A DNA stretch of 61,031 nucleotides from contig JALZUQ010000032.1 of the NCBI GenBank assembly GCA_023301465.1, forward strand, positions 1 to 61,031, written 5' to 3'. The translations under genes were made by a program, and so were the position numbers. The stretch is from Oligoflexales bacterium (GTDB lineage: Bacteria; Bdellovibrionota_B; Oligoflexia; Oligoflexales; JALZUQ01). The notes beneath the pieces were generated by a model. The model did not search any database. It had not been told where the DNA came from and worked only from the letters and a program-made list of their open reading frames with translations. Shown here one piece after another: positions 1 to 8,743 of the stretch. Within the stretch, counting starts at the first letter, position 1. Each line of letters begins with the position of its first letter.

Positions 1-156
1 GGAACTGGAGTTGGTATTCTTGTTGGAGCCACTGTTGGAACTGGAGTTGGTATTCTTGTTGGAGCCACTGTTGGAACTGGAGTTGGTATTCTTGTTGGAA
101 CTACTGTTGGAACTACTGTTGGAACTACTGTTGGAACTACTGTTGGAAAAAGGGTT
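1..156. repeat. Coding tandem repeats, 36-nt and 12-nt units
   Basis: Positions 1-36, 37-72 and 73-108 are near-identical 36-nt units. Each is itself made of three 12-nt units. Positions 97-108, 109-120, 121-132 and 133-144 are four copies of the 12-mer ggaactactgtt, and more degenerate 12-mers follow towards 200. All units are in frame with the minus-strand lipoprotein, so copy number can change without a frameshift. Confidence 0.93.
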
Positions 157-677
157 GGAAATCTCGTAGGAGCAGCTGTAGGTAACAATGTTGGAATAAT
201 AGTTGGTTCTGTCAAAGTTGTTGTAGGTCTTACTGAAACTGATAACTCACACTCATTTTGTTGTGTACCTTGAGTAATAAATGCTTTTAAAACAAAAGAA
301 GTGGTGTCTATTAAAAGCGGTTTTATAGCAGTTATTTTTTGTCCTTCTCTTTTAAAAGCCTGAGTCTCTTTAAAGTCTTCTTTTACTTGAAACACTTCAA
401 TAGAGATTAAATCTGGAGACTCTATTTTTTCTATTATTTGTAACTCAAACGAATATAAATCATCAGGGTTTAGAGAGTTTTCTGGTTGCAAAAATTGGCA
501 TTGAGCACCAGTAAAGACAGTAGATTCTGTCGATATATCAACAGAAAATTCACTTCCATCCCCGATTGAAATTGAGGAATCTTGTGAAGACTCTACTCTA
601 AAGTTATTTTCTCTTTCTGTTTTTCCGCAAGAAAAGAGAATAAGAACTAAATGAAATAAAAAAAGTTGATAATTCAT
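1..677 (-). CDS. Lipoprotein with Pro/Thr tandem repeats, 3'-truncated by the window edge
   Basis: Reading on the minus strand from ATG at 677 gives an N-terminal signal peptide ending ILFSC, so Cys17 is a likely lipidation site. Residues 20 to about 150 form a non-repetitive domain with few cysteines. From about residue 155 the protein becomes a chain of four-residue P-T-x-x units (PTVV, PTRI, PTPV, PTVA) and is still repeating when the window ends, so the C-terminus is missing. I do not recognise the globular part. The Pro/Thr tail looks like an extended cell-wall or surface stalk. It is transcribed in the same direction as lepB upstream, with 126 nt between them. Confidence 0.8.
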   Translation of the reverse strand, partial: MNYQLFLFHLVLILFSCGKTERENNFRVESSQDSSISIGDGSEFSVDISTESTVFTGAQCQFLQPENSLNPDDLYSFELQIIEKIESPDLISIEVFQVKEDFKETQAFKREGQKITAIKPLLIDTTSFVLKAFITQGTQQNECELSVSVRPTTTLTEPTIIPTLLPTAAPTRFPTLFPTVVPTVVPTVVPTVVPTRIPTPVPTVAPTRIPTPVPTVAPTRIPTPV

Positions 678-803
678 GAAGCTTATATCGGTTTATCCAT
701 GAATTTCGATAAGAGAAATAAGGTAAAAACTACCACTTCACAGAAAAAAAACACTTAAGCCAATAAAGTTAAGATCTTAGAACACAACGTTCTAGCGAAA
801 AAG

Positions 804-1550
804 CTATTCAATAGAGGAAAAAAACCTCGCAAAACGAAAAGATGGCATCCATGAGCCGATATTCGGAAAGTACATACTCCAAATTACCATTTCAGCACGA
901 CCATAAATATCTTCTATTGGAACTGTTCCCCAAACCCTAGAATCTGATGAATTATGGCGATTATCCCCCATCACAAACACATGGTCTTCAGGGACAGAAA
1001 AAATAGATCCATCGCTTGGGAATTTAGACTCTTGCTGTAAATTCATAATCCTTTGATCGTGAATAATCCAATGTTGAAGTGAACCCAGTTGCTCAAAGTA
1101 AAGAGTCTTAAATTCTTTTGAGTCAGTAATATCATTAAGAATTGAAGCATCGTCTGCAATGGTTTGCTCCATCATTTTACCATTTATAAATAATTGGTCA
1201 TTTAATACCTGAACTTTATCTCCAGAAATCGCCACAATACGTTTAACCATATTGATGCCCGATTCCGTTTGAGAGTCAAATACAATCACTTCACCAACTT
1301 CTGGAGAAGACCATTGAAATGGAATAATATCCGTAAAAGGAATTCTAAATTGATAAGCAAGGTGATTCGCTACCAGTCGATCACCAACTTTTATGGTTGG
1401 TTCCATTGACGGTGTCGGAACATGGTAGGGTGCACCTACGGTCCACCTAAATGCCAAAACAATCAGTACTAATATACCTAGAGATTGAAGATTTTCGCGA
1501 CTAAAAAACGCAGGTTTTACAGCATTAGATTTTTTTGAAAAGAGTCCCAT
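804..1550 (-). CDS. lepB: Signal peptidase I
   Basis: This is the inner-membrane protease that removes signal peptides from Sec-exported proteins. One N-terminal membrane segment (about residues 22-38) is followed by the box B motif PTPSMEPT with nucleophile Ser48, the box D motif around general base Lys103 (MVKRIVAISGDKV), and box E GDNRHNSSDSR near residues 195-205. The length of 248 residues is normal for a short bacterial enzyme with one membrane anchor. It lies 24 nt downstream of a secreted protein gene in the same direction, so the two are probably co-transcribed. Its presence fits the high density of exported proteins in this window. Confidence 0.96.
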   Translation of the reverse strand: MGLFSKKSNAVKPAFFSRENLQSLGILVLIVLAFRWTVGAPYHVPTPSMEPTIKVGDRLVANHLAYQFRIPFTDIIPFQWSSPEVGEVIVFDSQTESGINMVKRIVAISGDKVQVLNDQLFINGKMMEQTIADDASILNDITDSKEFKTLYFEQLGSLQHWIIHDQRIMNLQQESKFPSDGSIFSVPEDHVFVMGDNRHNSSDSRVWGTVPIEDIYGRAEMVIWSMYFPNIGSWMPSFRFARFFSSIE

Positions 1551-1574
1551 TGTTTTCCTTAAATTCGTGAAGCT

Positions 1575-2654
1575 CTATTGAGCTTGAATAGTATTTGCTT
1601 TTTCTTTGGTTGCATTAATTGCTTCTTCCACTACTTCCAAATTATTTTGAAGCTTATCACTTTGGTTGTTACCTTTATAGCGGTTCATTGCATACTCAAG
1701 GTATTTCTTTGCTTTTCTTAAATGACGTAGCTTTGCTTTTGGGCTCCTGATAGGTAAAGAGCTTTGATAAGCCGCCGCTGCTTTTTGCCTGAGGGTTTCT
1801 ACAGCGGACTCATTCACAACATTTAAACCTGCTTTATCAGTAGAATCAGATAAAGTATCTATCTCTTCTAATGGTTTTATTGTTGGTTTGCTTCTTACTT
1901 GGCGTGGCTGGAGCTTGTTCAAAATTGACAATGTGGATGTATTATCAGTTTCTTGATCAGGCTCAGATTCATTTTGAGGGCTTTTTTGGGCTTGATATTT
2001 TTGGTGTATTCGGTTCCAACGATCAACTCGCTTATTCATTGCAATAGAAACCTGCCTATCGTAGACAACCGATTTTTTTGTTTTTTGAGTTGCAAGCAAT
2101 GCTAATTCAGTCACTTTGCCTGATTGGAGGAAGTGATTTTGCTTTAATGCACCCATAGGATCTACCTCATATAACCCAGATAACTCACCTAAATTCGTTT
2201 TTAAAGAATCGCCTAGAGTATCACTTTCTTGAAAAGAAGATGGGGTCTCCGTTTTAGAAATCGTTTGCTGGTGAAGCGTTGCTTTTAGTAAACCAACCAC
2301 TAAAGCTGCTTCGGATGCTGTTCCCGGTGTAGGGCTTCTATATTGTTCAAGGCTATCAATCTCAGAGTTTGTCAGCTTTGAAGTATGATTTAATAGCTGA
2401 GTATTTAAAAAACTCTTTGAACTTTCTTCAACCCTATTAGAATCCTGTTCATTATTAAATGCACTAGATAGACTAGCATTATCCTGATCCTGCAATGGCT
2501 CAAAAAAGTCTGATTTTTTGATATTTTGATAGCCAGTAGGCTTTGTTTTCTTCCATGGTAACTTCCAGCTCTTTTCTGAAACCTTCTCTGCTCTTTGAAA
2601 AGTTTGGCATTGAGCAATGATCAATGACAATAAAGAAACCAAAATAAACTTCAT
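1575..2654 (-). CDS. Secreted or lipid-anchored protein of unknown function, upstream of lepB
   Basis: The first 18 residues (MKFILVSLLSLIIAQCQT) form a short signal peptide. Cys16 could be lipidated, but Gln at the -1 position is unusual for a lipobox. The rest is hydrophilic and rich in Ser, Gln, Lys and Asn, and looks largely disordered. The last ~75 residues (about 285-359) are helical and basic (KLRHLRKAKKYLEYAM) and could form a TPR-like or coiled helix pair. I do not recognise a family. The 24-nt gap to lepB suggests an operon; a link to protein export is only inferred from position. Confidence 0.8.
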   Translation of the reverse strand: MKFILVSLLSLIIAQCQTFQRAEKVSEKSWKLPWKKTKPTGYQNIKKSDFFEPLQDQDNASLSSAFNNEQDSNRVEESSKSFLNTQLLNHTSKLTNSEIDSLEQYRSPTPGTASEAALVVGLLKATLHQQTISKTETPSSFQESDTLGDSLKTNLGELSGLYEVDPMGALKQNHFLQSGKVTELALLATQKTKKSVVYDRQVSIAMNKRVDRWNRIHQKYQAQKSPQNESEPDQETDNTSTLSILNKLQPRQVRSKPTIKPLEEIDTLSDSTDKAGLNVVNESAVETLRQKAAAAYQSSLPIRSPKAKLRHLRKAKKYLEYAMNRYKGNNQSDKLQNNLEVVEEAINATKEKANTIQAQ

Positions 2655-3010
2655 ACCTACATCCTAAAACATGTTTTAAAACTATTAGACTATGAATTTA
2701 CCATAAAAAACCATGACTTAAGAGGTTAAAATCTTAACAGCTCCCACCCAATTCTCACTTTTGGTGTTGTAAAAGGTGGGTTTTAGCTCTTTACAGCCCT
2801 ATTTCATCTCTTCTGATGGTTTTTTGTACATAATTTAGACAACTATCAAAAAGTAACACGCTAGCAAGAATAAAGGTTTATCTTTAACCCCCCTAAAATA
2901 CTTAGTTATTATTTGGTATTTGCTGGAACTCGTTTTGCAATCTTAGTTGTGTCTCTTCGGAGGCAAGTTGTTTTGAAGTTGTTTTTCCCTATGTTGTATC
3001 GGAGTTCATT
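2655..3010. other. Intergenic region between divergent genes (356 nt)
   Basis: No credible gene is seen here. The stretch should carry promoters for the minus-strand lepB operon and for the plus-strand lipoprotein at 3011. A possible hairpin pairs cccacc at 2743-2748 with ggtggg at 2775-2780, followed by four T; it is too weak to call a terminator. The ribosome-binding site for the plus gene is ggag at 3001-3004, 6 nt before ATG. Confidence 0.6.
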
Positions 3011-3745
3011 ATGAAAAAGTTGTTATTATGTTTACCTATCCTTATTAGCACAAGCATTGCTTGTAATTCAGAAGCGGAACTAACTGGAAATGTAAACCAA
3101 ACCGCACCAGAAATTGTTAATGTAGGCCCAAGCACACCTACTGAAACTACACCAAGCATCAATACACCCACTATCAATCAAACATCACCTGAAATTACAG
3201 GAAATGGTTTTGGACCAGACGGCACGCCAATTGCGAACCCTACTCAAGCAATCAATATTGACCCAACGATTAATCCAATCCAAAATAACCCGTATGTAGA
3301 TCAAATTGGATTTGGAAACCTTGGTCAGCCGAACCAAAACCCAGGTCAAAATGCTATTACAGGTATTCGTTTTACACCTGAACAAAACCCAGTAACTGAC
3401 GTAACTTATACTGGTGGACAATGGGTTGACACAAATAATATCCCAGTTCCAACAAACATCACTGGTCACGATCAATTCGGTAACCCAATCCCAGGAATCA
3501 CAAACTATCAAGGTCAGTGGTACTGTTCTAAAGGAAACCCAATCCCGGGCACTGTGACTGGATATAATAAACTTGGAAACCCTTCTTTTGATATCCCTTA
3601 CGGTTCGACTGGTTCTAAAGGTGGAAGTACGATCCCAACGAATCCAAGTCAAAATGATTGTATAGACTCTTGTTCATTCACTGGATTTAGCCCGAACCAA
3701 AATACTGCCGGTGGTTTTACTCCAAGTCAGAACAGTTCAAAGTAA
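3011..3745 (+). CDS. Low-complexity Asn/Pro/Gly/Thr-rich lipoprotein
   Basis: The N-terminus MKKLLLCLPILISTSIACNS is a lipoprotein signal peptide with Cys18 in the lipobox SIAC. The mature 226 residues have no obvious folded-domain core: Asn, Pro, Gly, Thr and Gln dominate, with loosely repeated phrases such as NQTAPEI/NQTSPEI, GNPIPGI/GNPIPGT and TGHDQFGN/TGYNKLGN. Only three cysteines occur near the C-terminal half. I do not recognise a family; a surface-exposed spacer or matrix protein would fit. The start is supported by ggag 6 nt upstream, and a strong terminator follows directly, so this is a single-gene transcript. Confidence 0.85.
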   Translation: MKKLLLCLPILISTSIACNSEAELTGNVNQTAPEIVNVGPSTPTETTPSINTPTINQTSPEITGNGFGPDGTPIANPTQAINIDPTINPIQNNPYVDQIGFGNLGQPNQNPGQNAITGIRFTPEQNPVTDVTYTGGQWVDTNNIPVPTNITGHDQFGNPIPGITNYQGQWYCSKGNPIPGTVTGYNKLGNPSFDIPYGSTGSKGGSTIPTNPSQNDCIDSCSFTGFSPNQNTAGGFTPSQNSSK

Positions 3746-3765
3746 TCAATATTTCAAAACGCTTC

Positions 3766-3801
3766 AAAGCTCACTACTTTACGGTAGTGAGCTTTTTTTT
3801 T
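3766..3801 (+). terminator. Rho-independent terminator after the Asn/Pro-rich lipoprotein
   Basis: The arms gctcactac (3769-3777) and gtagtgagc (3784-3792) pair perfectly around a 6-nt loop and can be extended by aaa/ttt. Nine T follow. It lies 20 nt after the stop codon and also separates the gene from convergent proS. Confidence 0.93.
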
Positions 3802-3864
3802 GCTTTAAACAAGAACAACAGATCGTTAGTTCTCATCAAAATGATAGCTTTATAGTGAAATTAC

Positions 3865-5346
3865 TTAGTAGCTTCGCCCAAACAAAGCAACTTTCTCAGG
3901 CTTCTTACCTGAAAAAACACAATCGCCGCTAAGCTCTTGATCTTCAATTGGCATACAACGAGCAGACACCTTTAGTTTTTTGCAAACTTGTTCATAATCA
4001 GAGTCTAAAGCAAAGTTCACTCTTGCAAATCCAGAGTCTGGGTTTTTAAAATACTCAATAAATTGATCTTTTGAAGAAATAGTTTCGATATTCTTATTGG
4101 TGAAGTCTTCAGACTTTTTGAGCAAATTATCTTGCATCTCCCCAAGCATTTCAACAACCTTGCTCTTGAATTCCTCTATAGCAATGCCTTGCTTTTTGTC
4201 TTGGTCTCTTCTTCCCATAAAAACTTGGCCTTTATCGAGGTCGCGTTTGCCTACTTCGATGCGAATAGGAACTCCCTTTTTGATCCATTCCCATTGTTTT
4301 CCACCACCACGGATATCACGGTCATCAATATGGACTCGAAGCTCTTCATCATCGTATTTTTTTGAACGAAGTTCTTTACGAAGGTTGTGACAAAACTCTA
4401 ACACTTCAGATCTTTGCTCTGGTGTTTTATAAACTGGGCATATCACTATTTGTTGCGGTGCTACTTTGGGAGGAAGAACCAACCCATTGTCATCGCTATG
4501 GGTCATCACTAAACCTCCAACCATTCGCGTGGAAACTCCCCAAGAAGTGGTCCACGCAAATTGTTTTCCGCCTTTTTCATCTGAAAATGAGATATCTGCA
4601 GCCTTTGAAAAATTTTGCCCCAAAAAGTGAGAGGTCCCTGCTTGAAGAGCTTTTTTGTCTTGCATCATGGCTTCGATCGTATAAGTCACCTCTGCACCGG
4701 GGAATCTTTCATCAGGAGTTTTTTCTCCGTGAATCACAGACATTGCGTTAAAGTCTCTTGCAAAGTCTCGGTAGACGTTTAGCATTTGCATGGTTTCTTG
4801 GATGGCTTCATCTTTGGTAGCATGAGCGGTATGGCCTTCTTGCCACAAAAACTCAGAAGTTCTTAAAAACAATCTAGTCCTCATTTCCCAACGTACAACG
4901 TTGGCCCATTGGTTGACCAGAATTGGAAGATCTCTATAGGATTGTGTCCAACGAGAAAAAGCTTCACCAATAATGGTTTCACTAGTTGGCCGAACAACCA
5001 ACGGTTCGTCTAGTTTTCCTGCTGGCTGGAGGTTTCCTTCTGAGTCAGCTTCAAGTCGGTGGTGTGTAACAACTGCACATTCTTTGGCGAACCCATCCAC
5101 ATGATCTGCCTCTTTTTGGAGATAACTGAGAGGGATAAAGAGTGGGAAATATGCATTTACATGCCCAGTATCTTTGAACATTTTATCTAAACGAGCTTGC
5201 ATTCTCTCCCAAATACCGTACCCCCAAGGCTTGATAATCATACAACCTCTGACAGGAGAGTTTTCTGCAAGGTCGGCAGCTTTGATGACCTGCTGGTACC
5301 ACTCTGGGTAGTTTTCTTGTCTAGTTGGCTGTATTGCTGTTTTCAT
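3865..5346 (-). CDS. proS: Prolyl-tRNA synthetase, archaeal/eukaryotic-type short form
   Basis: The enzyme charges tRNA(Pro) with proline. Class II motifs are visible: GCMIIKPWGYGIWE near the N-terminus, motif 2 around RWEMRTRLFLRTSEFLWQEG, and motif 3 around TTSWGVSTRMVGGL. The anticodon-binding domain carries DDRDIRGGGKQWEWIKKGVP, and the protein ends in GRSY, as in the archaeal-type enzyme. There is no editing insertion between motifs 2 and 3, unlike the longer bacterial type. The reading frame extends to a GTG at 5355, but ATG at 5346 is preceded by ggtga at a suitable distance, so I start there (493 residues). Confidence 0.96.
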   Translation of the reverse strand: MKTAIQPTRQENYPEWYQQVIKAADLAENSPVRGCMIIKPWGYGIWERMQARLDKMFKDTGHVNAYFPLFIPLSYLQKEADHVDGFAKECAVVTHHRLEADSEGNLQPAGKLDEPLVVRPTSETIIGEAFSRWTQSYRDLPILVNQWANVVRWEMRTRLFLRTSEFLWQEGHTAHATKDEAIQETMQMLNVYRDFARDFNAMSVIHGEKTPDERFPGAEVTYTIEAMMQDKKALQAGTSHFLGQNFSKAADISFSDEKGGKQFAWTTSWGVSTRMVGGLVMTHSDDNGLVLPPKVAPQQIVICPVYKTPEQRSEVLEFCHNLRKELRSKKYDDEELRVHIDDRDIRGGGKQWEWIKKGVPIRIEVGKRDLDKGQVFMGRRDQDKKQGIAIEEFKSKVVEMLGEMQDNLLKKSEDFTNKNIETISSKDQFIEYFKNPDSGFARVNFALDSDYEQVCKKLKVSARCMPIEDQELSGDCVFSGKKPEKVALFGRSY

Positions 5347-5477
5347 GATAATCACCAGTCGTTCGTTTGTTCTTGGTTAATTTATTATATTATCAGACAA
5401 TTGGCCACTAATATGAGAATGAATAAACTCACTCATTTATCTGATGGCGTTATGCATCAAAATAAGGAAAAACATCA

Positions 5478-6002
5478 TTGCTTAAACTCTTATTATTCAT
5501 CAGTTTTCTACCTTGCATACTAAGTTGTGGGTTGATTAAAAATATTGTTGGAGATCTGCTGACTCTTGAAGCCCAACAAAAACACTCACTTATTATTGAA
5601 CAGTCTTTTACAAGTGTAACCAATAGACAAGTCAGTTTACCATTAAATATTTCTACGGACTTCTCTAAAGAACTATCTGAGCGTGGAGAAACATTAGAGT
5701 CATTTTCTGAAATCATTGTCACAAGTGTTGAACTTGAAATTCTCTCCCCTACAGGGAAAAATTTTAATTTCTTAAAAGATATTTCATTTGAAATAGGTGA
5801 TGAGGTCATTGCTAACCTTCTTGATGTACCAAATAACCAAAACCCAATTGGACTTAATTCTAATAAACTTAATCTTACTTCATTTATTTCAAATGATAAT
5901 AAGCTTAACATTGAGATGACATTTGAGTTTCTAGAGACCATCGAAGAAAACTATAATGTTGAATTAACCTTGAAATTTGATATTAAAGCGAATGTTCTTT
6001 AA
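5478..6002 (+). CDS. Small lipoprotein of unknown function
   Basis: The protein has 174 residues. The signal peptide MLKLLLFISFLPCILSCG ends in a good lipobox (ILSC). The mature part is acidic and beta-rich, without other cysteines, and resembles no family I can name. The chosen start is TTG at 5478, supported by aaggaaaa 8-10 nt upstream; no in-frame ATG lies close by. Only 15 nt separate its stop from the cysteine desulfurase start, so the genes are probably co-transcribed even though a functional link is not evident. Confidence 0.75.
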   Translation: MLKLLLFISFLPCILSCGLIKNIVGDLLTLEAQQKHSLIIEQSFTSVTNRQVSLPLNISTDFSKELSERGETLESFSEIIVTSVELEILSPTGKNFNFLKDISFEIGDEVIANLLDVPNNQNPIGLNSNKLNLTSFISNDNKLNIEMTFEFLETIEENYNVELTLKFDIKANVL

Positions 6003-6017
6003 AAAGAGAGAAAAACA

Positions 6018-7196
6018 ATGGAAAATATTTATTTAGATAACCAAGCAACTACACCTGTAGACCCTATTATCATCGAAGCCATGGAGCCTTTTTTAGGTGC
6101 TAAATTTGCAAATGTAGGCAGTAGTCACTTGCTTGGCAGGGAACTTGGGTCTCATGTTAACACCGCTAGAGAACAAGTTGCAGCACTACTAGGCTGTAAT
6201 GATCATGAGGTTATTTTCACCTCTGGAGCGACTGAATCTAATAACATCGCTCTTCAAGGCCTTGCAAAAGCATGTGACCATATCGGAAAACATATTATTA
6301 CAAGCCCAACAGAGCACAAGGCTGTATTACAGGTTTGTGAATACCTAGCATCTCATCACGGTTTTGAACTAAGTCTTTGCCCCTTAGATGAGTTTGGAGT
6401 AGTTAAATTAGAAGAACTAAAAAAACTAGTTAGAACTGGAAAATCTGGCACTACAGACCGCACTCTTTTTATGAGTTTTATGGGTGCTAACAACGAAATC
6501 GGCACCGTTCAACCCATAAAAGAAATTGGAGCTATCGCAAAAGAAAACGATGTGTTTTTTCATGTAGACGCTGCACAGTGGGCTGGCAAAACTAAGTTTT
6601 CAATGTCAGAGTGTGGGATTGACCTACTCAGCATTTCTGGTCATAAAATTTATGGACCAAAAGGTGTTGGAGCACTGTATGTGAATGGCTCTAATCCAAA
6701 GCTAAAACTCACGCCACTATTTTTTGGTGGATCTCAAGAACGCGGAATACGGCCCGGCACCCAAGCTGTATTCTTAGACGTTGCGATGGGTAAAGCGTGT
6801 GAACTATCTCTAAAATCACTGGACACTGAACCGGCAAGACTCATGAAAATGCGAGATAAGATTTTATCAGAAATCACCACCGCACTTCCGGAAGTAAAAC
6901 TCATTGGCCACCCTACCAAACGCCTATGCGGAAACCTTAACCTTTGCTTTACGGGGCTTGATTCAGAAATTTTAATGCTTAGCCTGCAAGAAGTTGCTGT
7001 ATCAACGGGTTCTGCTTGCACCGCAAAATCCCCAAACCCTTCCCACGTTTTAAAAGCCGTCGGGTTATCAGATATAGATGCAAGGTCTTGCCTTAGAATT
7101 GGGCTTGGACGTTTTAATACTGAAAAACAAGTAGAGTTTGCAACAAACCGAATTATTCAACATGCAAAGATCAAACGAGACACAACACCTAACTAA
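6018..7196 (+). CDS. Cysteine desulfurase (NifS/IscS family)
   Basis: This PLP enzyme takes sulfur from cysteine for Fe-S clusters and thio-modifications. Family motifs are clear: FTSGATESNNIALQG, SPTEHKAVL, HVDAAQWAGK, the PLP-binding Lys210 in SGHKIYGPKG, and the sulfur-accepting Cys334 in STGSACTAKSPNPSHVL. The length of 392 residues is normal for the IscS/NifS group (class I). No iscU, iscA or iscR lies next to it; a BolA-like gene follows after 26 nt, which points to Fe-S metabolism. I leave the symbol empty because IscS and NifS cannot be separated without a tree. Confidence 0.95.
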   Translation: MENIYLDNQATTPVDPIIIEAMEPFLGAKFANVGSSHLLGRELGSHVNTAREQVAALLGCNDHEVIFTSGATESNNIALQGLAKACDHIGKHIITSPTEHKAVLQVCEYLASHHGFELSLCPLDEFGVVKLEELKKLVRTGKSGTTDRTLFMSFMGANNEIGTVQPIKEIGAIAKENDVFFHVDAAQWAGKTKFSMSECGIDLLSISGHKIYGPKGVGALYVNGSNPKLKLTPLFFGGSQERGIRPGTQAVFLDVAMGKACELSLKSLDTEPARLMKMRDKILSEITTALPEVKLIGHPTKRLCGNLNLCFTGLDSEILMLSLQEVAVSTGSACTAKSPNPSHVLKAVGLSDIDARSCLRIGLGRFNTEKQVEFATNRIIQHAKIKRDTTPN

Positions 7197-7222
7197 TACA
7201 CTATCAACAAAGGAATCTACCC

Positions 7223-7450
7223 ATGCCTAGCTCAGAAGAAATCATCACTAAGATTAAAGAAGCTTTTCCAAATGCTGATGTCAACGCCAGAGACCTAACC
7301 GGTGGTGGTGATCACTGGCAGCTATCTATTAAATCTGATCTTTTTAATGACAAGAACCTAATCGAGCAACATCAACTTGTGTATAAGCAACTAGGCGACT
7401 GGCTAAAACAAGAGATTCACGCTCTAACCCTAGATACTTCAGGAAAGTAA
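7223..7450 (+). CDS. BolA/IbaG-family protein
   Basis: The 75 residues cover a single BolA domain. Family landmarks are DLTGGGDHWQLSI, the candidate metal-ligand His in GDHW, and the C-terminal helix phrase IEQHQLVYKQLGDWLKQEIH with the conserved QHQLVY core. Small proteins of this type bind [2Fe-2S] clusters together with monothiol glutaredoxins and help distribute clusters. The gene follows the cysteine desulfurase by 26 nt in the same direction, consistent with an Fe-S mini-operon. No glutaredoxin is present in the window. Confidence 0.93.
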   Translation: MPSSEEIITKIKEAFPNADVNARDLTGGGDHWQLSIKSDLFNDKNLIEQHQLVYKQLGDWLKQEIHALTLDTSGK

Positions 7451-7479
7451 CTGTCACTAAAAAACCAGCTCTCTTTAGG

Positions 7480-8535
7480 TTAGTCCATACACTCGGTCGT
7501 TTCAGGAAAGCTAATAATCTGGCTAACCTCTTTTTTGGTTAGCTGCATTCCTAAACTTAAATTTGCTGCATTCACCAAAATTTTATTCATGCCTTTAGAG
7601 TAATTTTTAAACTCAAGTTTTTGCTGTTCTTTTTTGTAATTCTTAAACAATCTTGCGATCTTCACAGGAGTTTTACACGAAAAATCAAAGTCGCTCATTT
7701 CTACAATTGCAGGGTGTTTACTTTTTCGGTGTTTGAATAAAATCTTTTGAGAGTTTGGTTGATAAATGATTTGCCATTTTGTACCAATTTTTTGGTTTAC
7801 CTTTTCTAGTGCTTTTTTCGCATATTTAACAGGGTCTTGACTTATATCATATTGACTTAAGTGATCTGCTAAACGAATAAACCTATGCAGGGATTTTGTT
7901 GAAGTGGGCAGTCTTTTCTTTCCTGATTTAAACCTATTAAATGCATCTATGGACTCATCATAAGTTGAATTAGATACCCCAGTCACCTCTAAGTCTTTTC
8001 CAGTATGGATAACTAACTCTTTACCAACATACTCAAACACACCACATTCACCAGTTTTATCGCAAACCATATAATGAAGAGGAGCTACTCTTTTTTTGAC
8101 AGTAATGCTCTTAGCAAGTGCTATCGCTTCTTGTGTAGATGAAGCCATATCTAACTGATACTGAACCCATTGAAGCTCGTTCAATGTTGGTTGGTGAAAC
8201 TCAGAGAGGTGCTCACTTGACCTTAACATTAAAGCTTCTACCATTAAACCAGCTTCGTTCATGCCACCAATTGGAATTTCTCTTCCATGTTGAGCAAACC
8301 CAATACTTCCATACTTAGAAGTCCATTCAAGTGGTTTCATGTTTTCATGGTCTTTACCAAGTAATAATTGCTTCTTATTAACATGTTTTTTATTCAAAAT
8401 TGCTAAGCCAAAACTTACATGCCAATCATATGACTTTGCAAAAACTTTTTCTTTACTTGTTGGGATATTAAAAACAGAACAAGGAAGAACACTTCCAGAA
8501 TTTAGTATGCACAAAAAAAATATTAGAACCCGCAT
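7480..8535 (-). CDS. Choloylglycine hydrolase-family (Ntn) linear amide hydrolase, secreted
   Basis: Members of this family cleave linear C-N amide bonds, for example in bile salts, penicillin V or N-acyl homoserine lactones. An 18-residue signal peptide (ending SVLP) precedes Cys19, which becomes the N-terminal nucleophile after removal of the signal peptide, as the mechanism requires. Further landmarks are AKSYDW, PIGGMNEAGLMVEAL and the Asn in TGVSNSTYDES. At 351 residues it has normal length. The substrate cannot be told from the sequence. It converges on the bolA gene with 29 nt between the stops. Confidence 0.88.
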   Translation of the reverse strand: MRVLIFFLCILNSGSVLPCSVFNIPTSKEKVFAKSYDWHVSFGLAILNKKHVNKKQLLLGKDHENMKPLEWTSKYGSIGFAQHGREIPIGGMNEAGLMVEALMLRSSEHLSEFHQPTLNELQWVQYQLDMASSTQEAIALAKSITVKKRVAPLHYMVCDKTGECGVFEYVGKELVIHTGKDLEVTGVSNSTYDESIDAFNRFKSGKKRLPTSTKSLHRFIRLADHLSQYDISQDPVKYAKKALEKVNQKIGTKWQIIYQPNSQKILFKHRKSKHPAIVEMSDFDFSCKTPVKIARLFKNYKKEQQKLEFKNYSKGMNKILVNAANLSLGMQLTKKEVSQIISFPETTECMD

Positions 8536-8693
8536 TTCAACCCCTTAATGATTCAATATTGCTATCTTAGAACAACATAGTTCAAACAGCAATCATGGCT
8601 GCCTTCTAAGTCACATTGACACACTATGCAACCATAAAAAATTTTAATGGATAATACTTGGAATCATTCTAGAAAACCAAATGCGGGTACAAG

Positions 8694-8725
8694 GGCGACA
8701 CTGCTCTTACTTAAAGAACAGTGCC
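8694..8725 (-). other. Hairpin downstream of the giant lipoprotein gene
   Basis: cactgctct (8699-8707) and agaacagtg (8715-8723) pair with one mismatch, extended by gg/cc. The hairpin begins about 20 nt past the giant gene's stop, but on that strand it is followed by only a short, interrupted T run. It may be a weak terminator or an RNA 3'-end stabiliser. Confidence 0.4.
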
Positions 8726-8743
8726 AAAACAACATTAAACTTA

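Noticed and set aside
1-200. Left-edge repeats as a possible CRISPR array
   Set aside because: Units are directly adjacent without spacers, are in frame, and code for Pro/Thr tetrapeptides.
778-796. Inverted repeat tagaac/gttcta downstream of lepB
   Set aside because: The stem has only six pairs and no T run on either strand, so it is not called a terminator.
3185-3652. Minus-strand frame of 155 codons opposite the Asn/Pro-rich lipoprotein
   Set aside because: Low-complexity coding DNA often leaves the opposite strand open; there is no start signal or recognisable protein.
5450-5941. Minus-strand frame of 163 codons opposite the lipoprotein at 5478
   Set aside because: The plus-strand gene has a lipoprotein signal peptide and ribosome-binding site; the antisense product is Ser/Leu-rich in the way antisense frames usually are.
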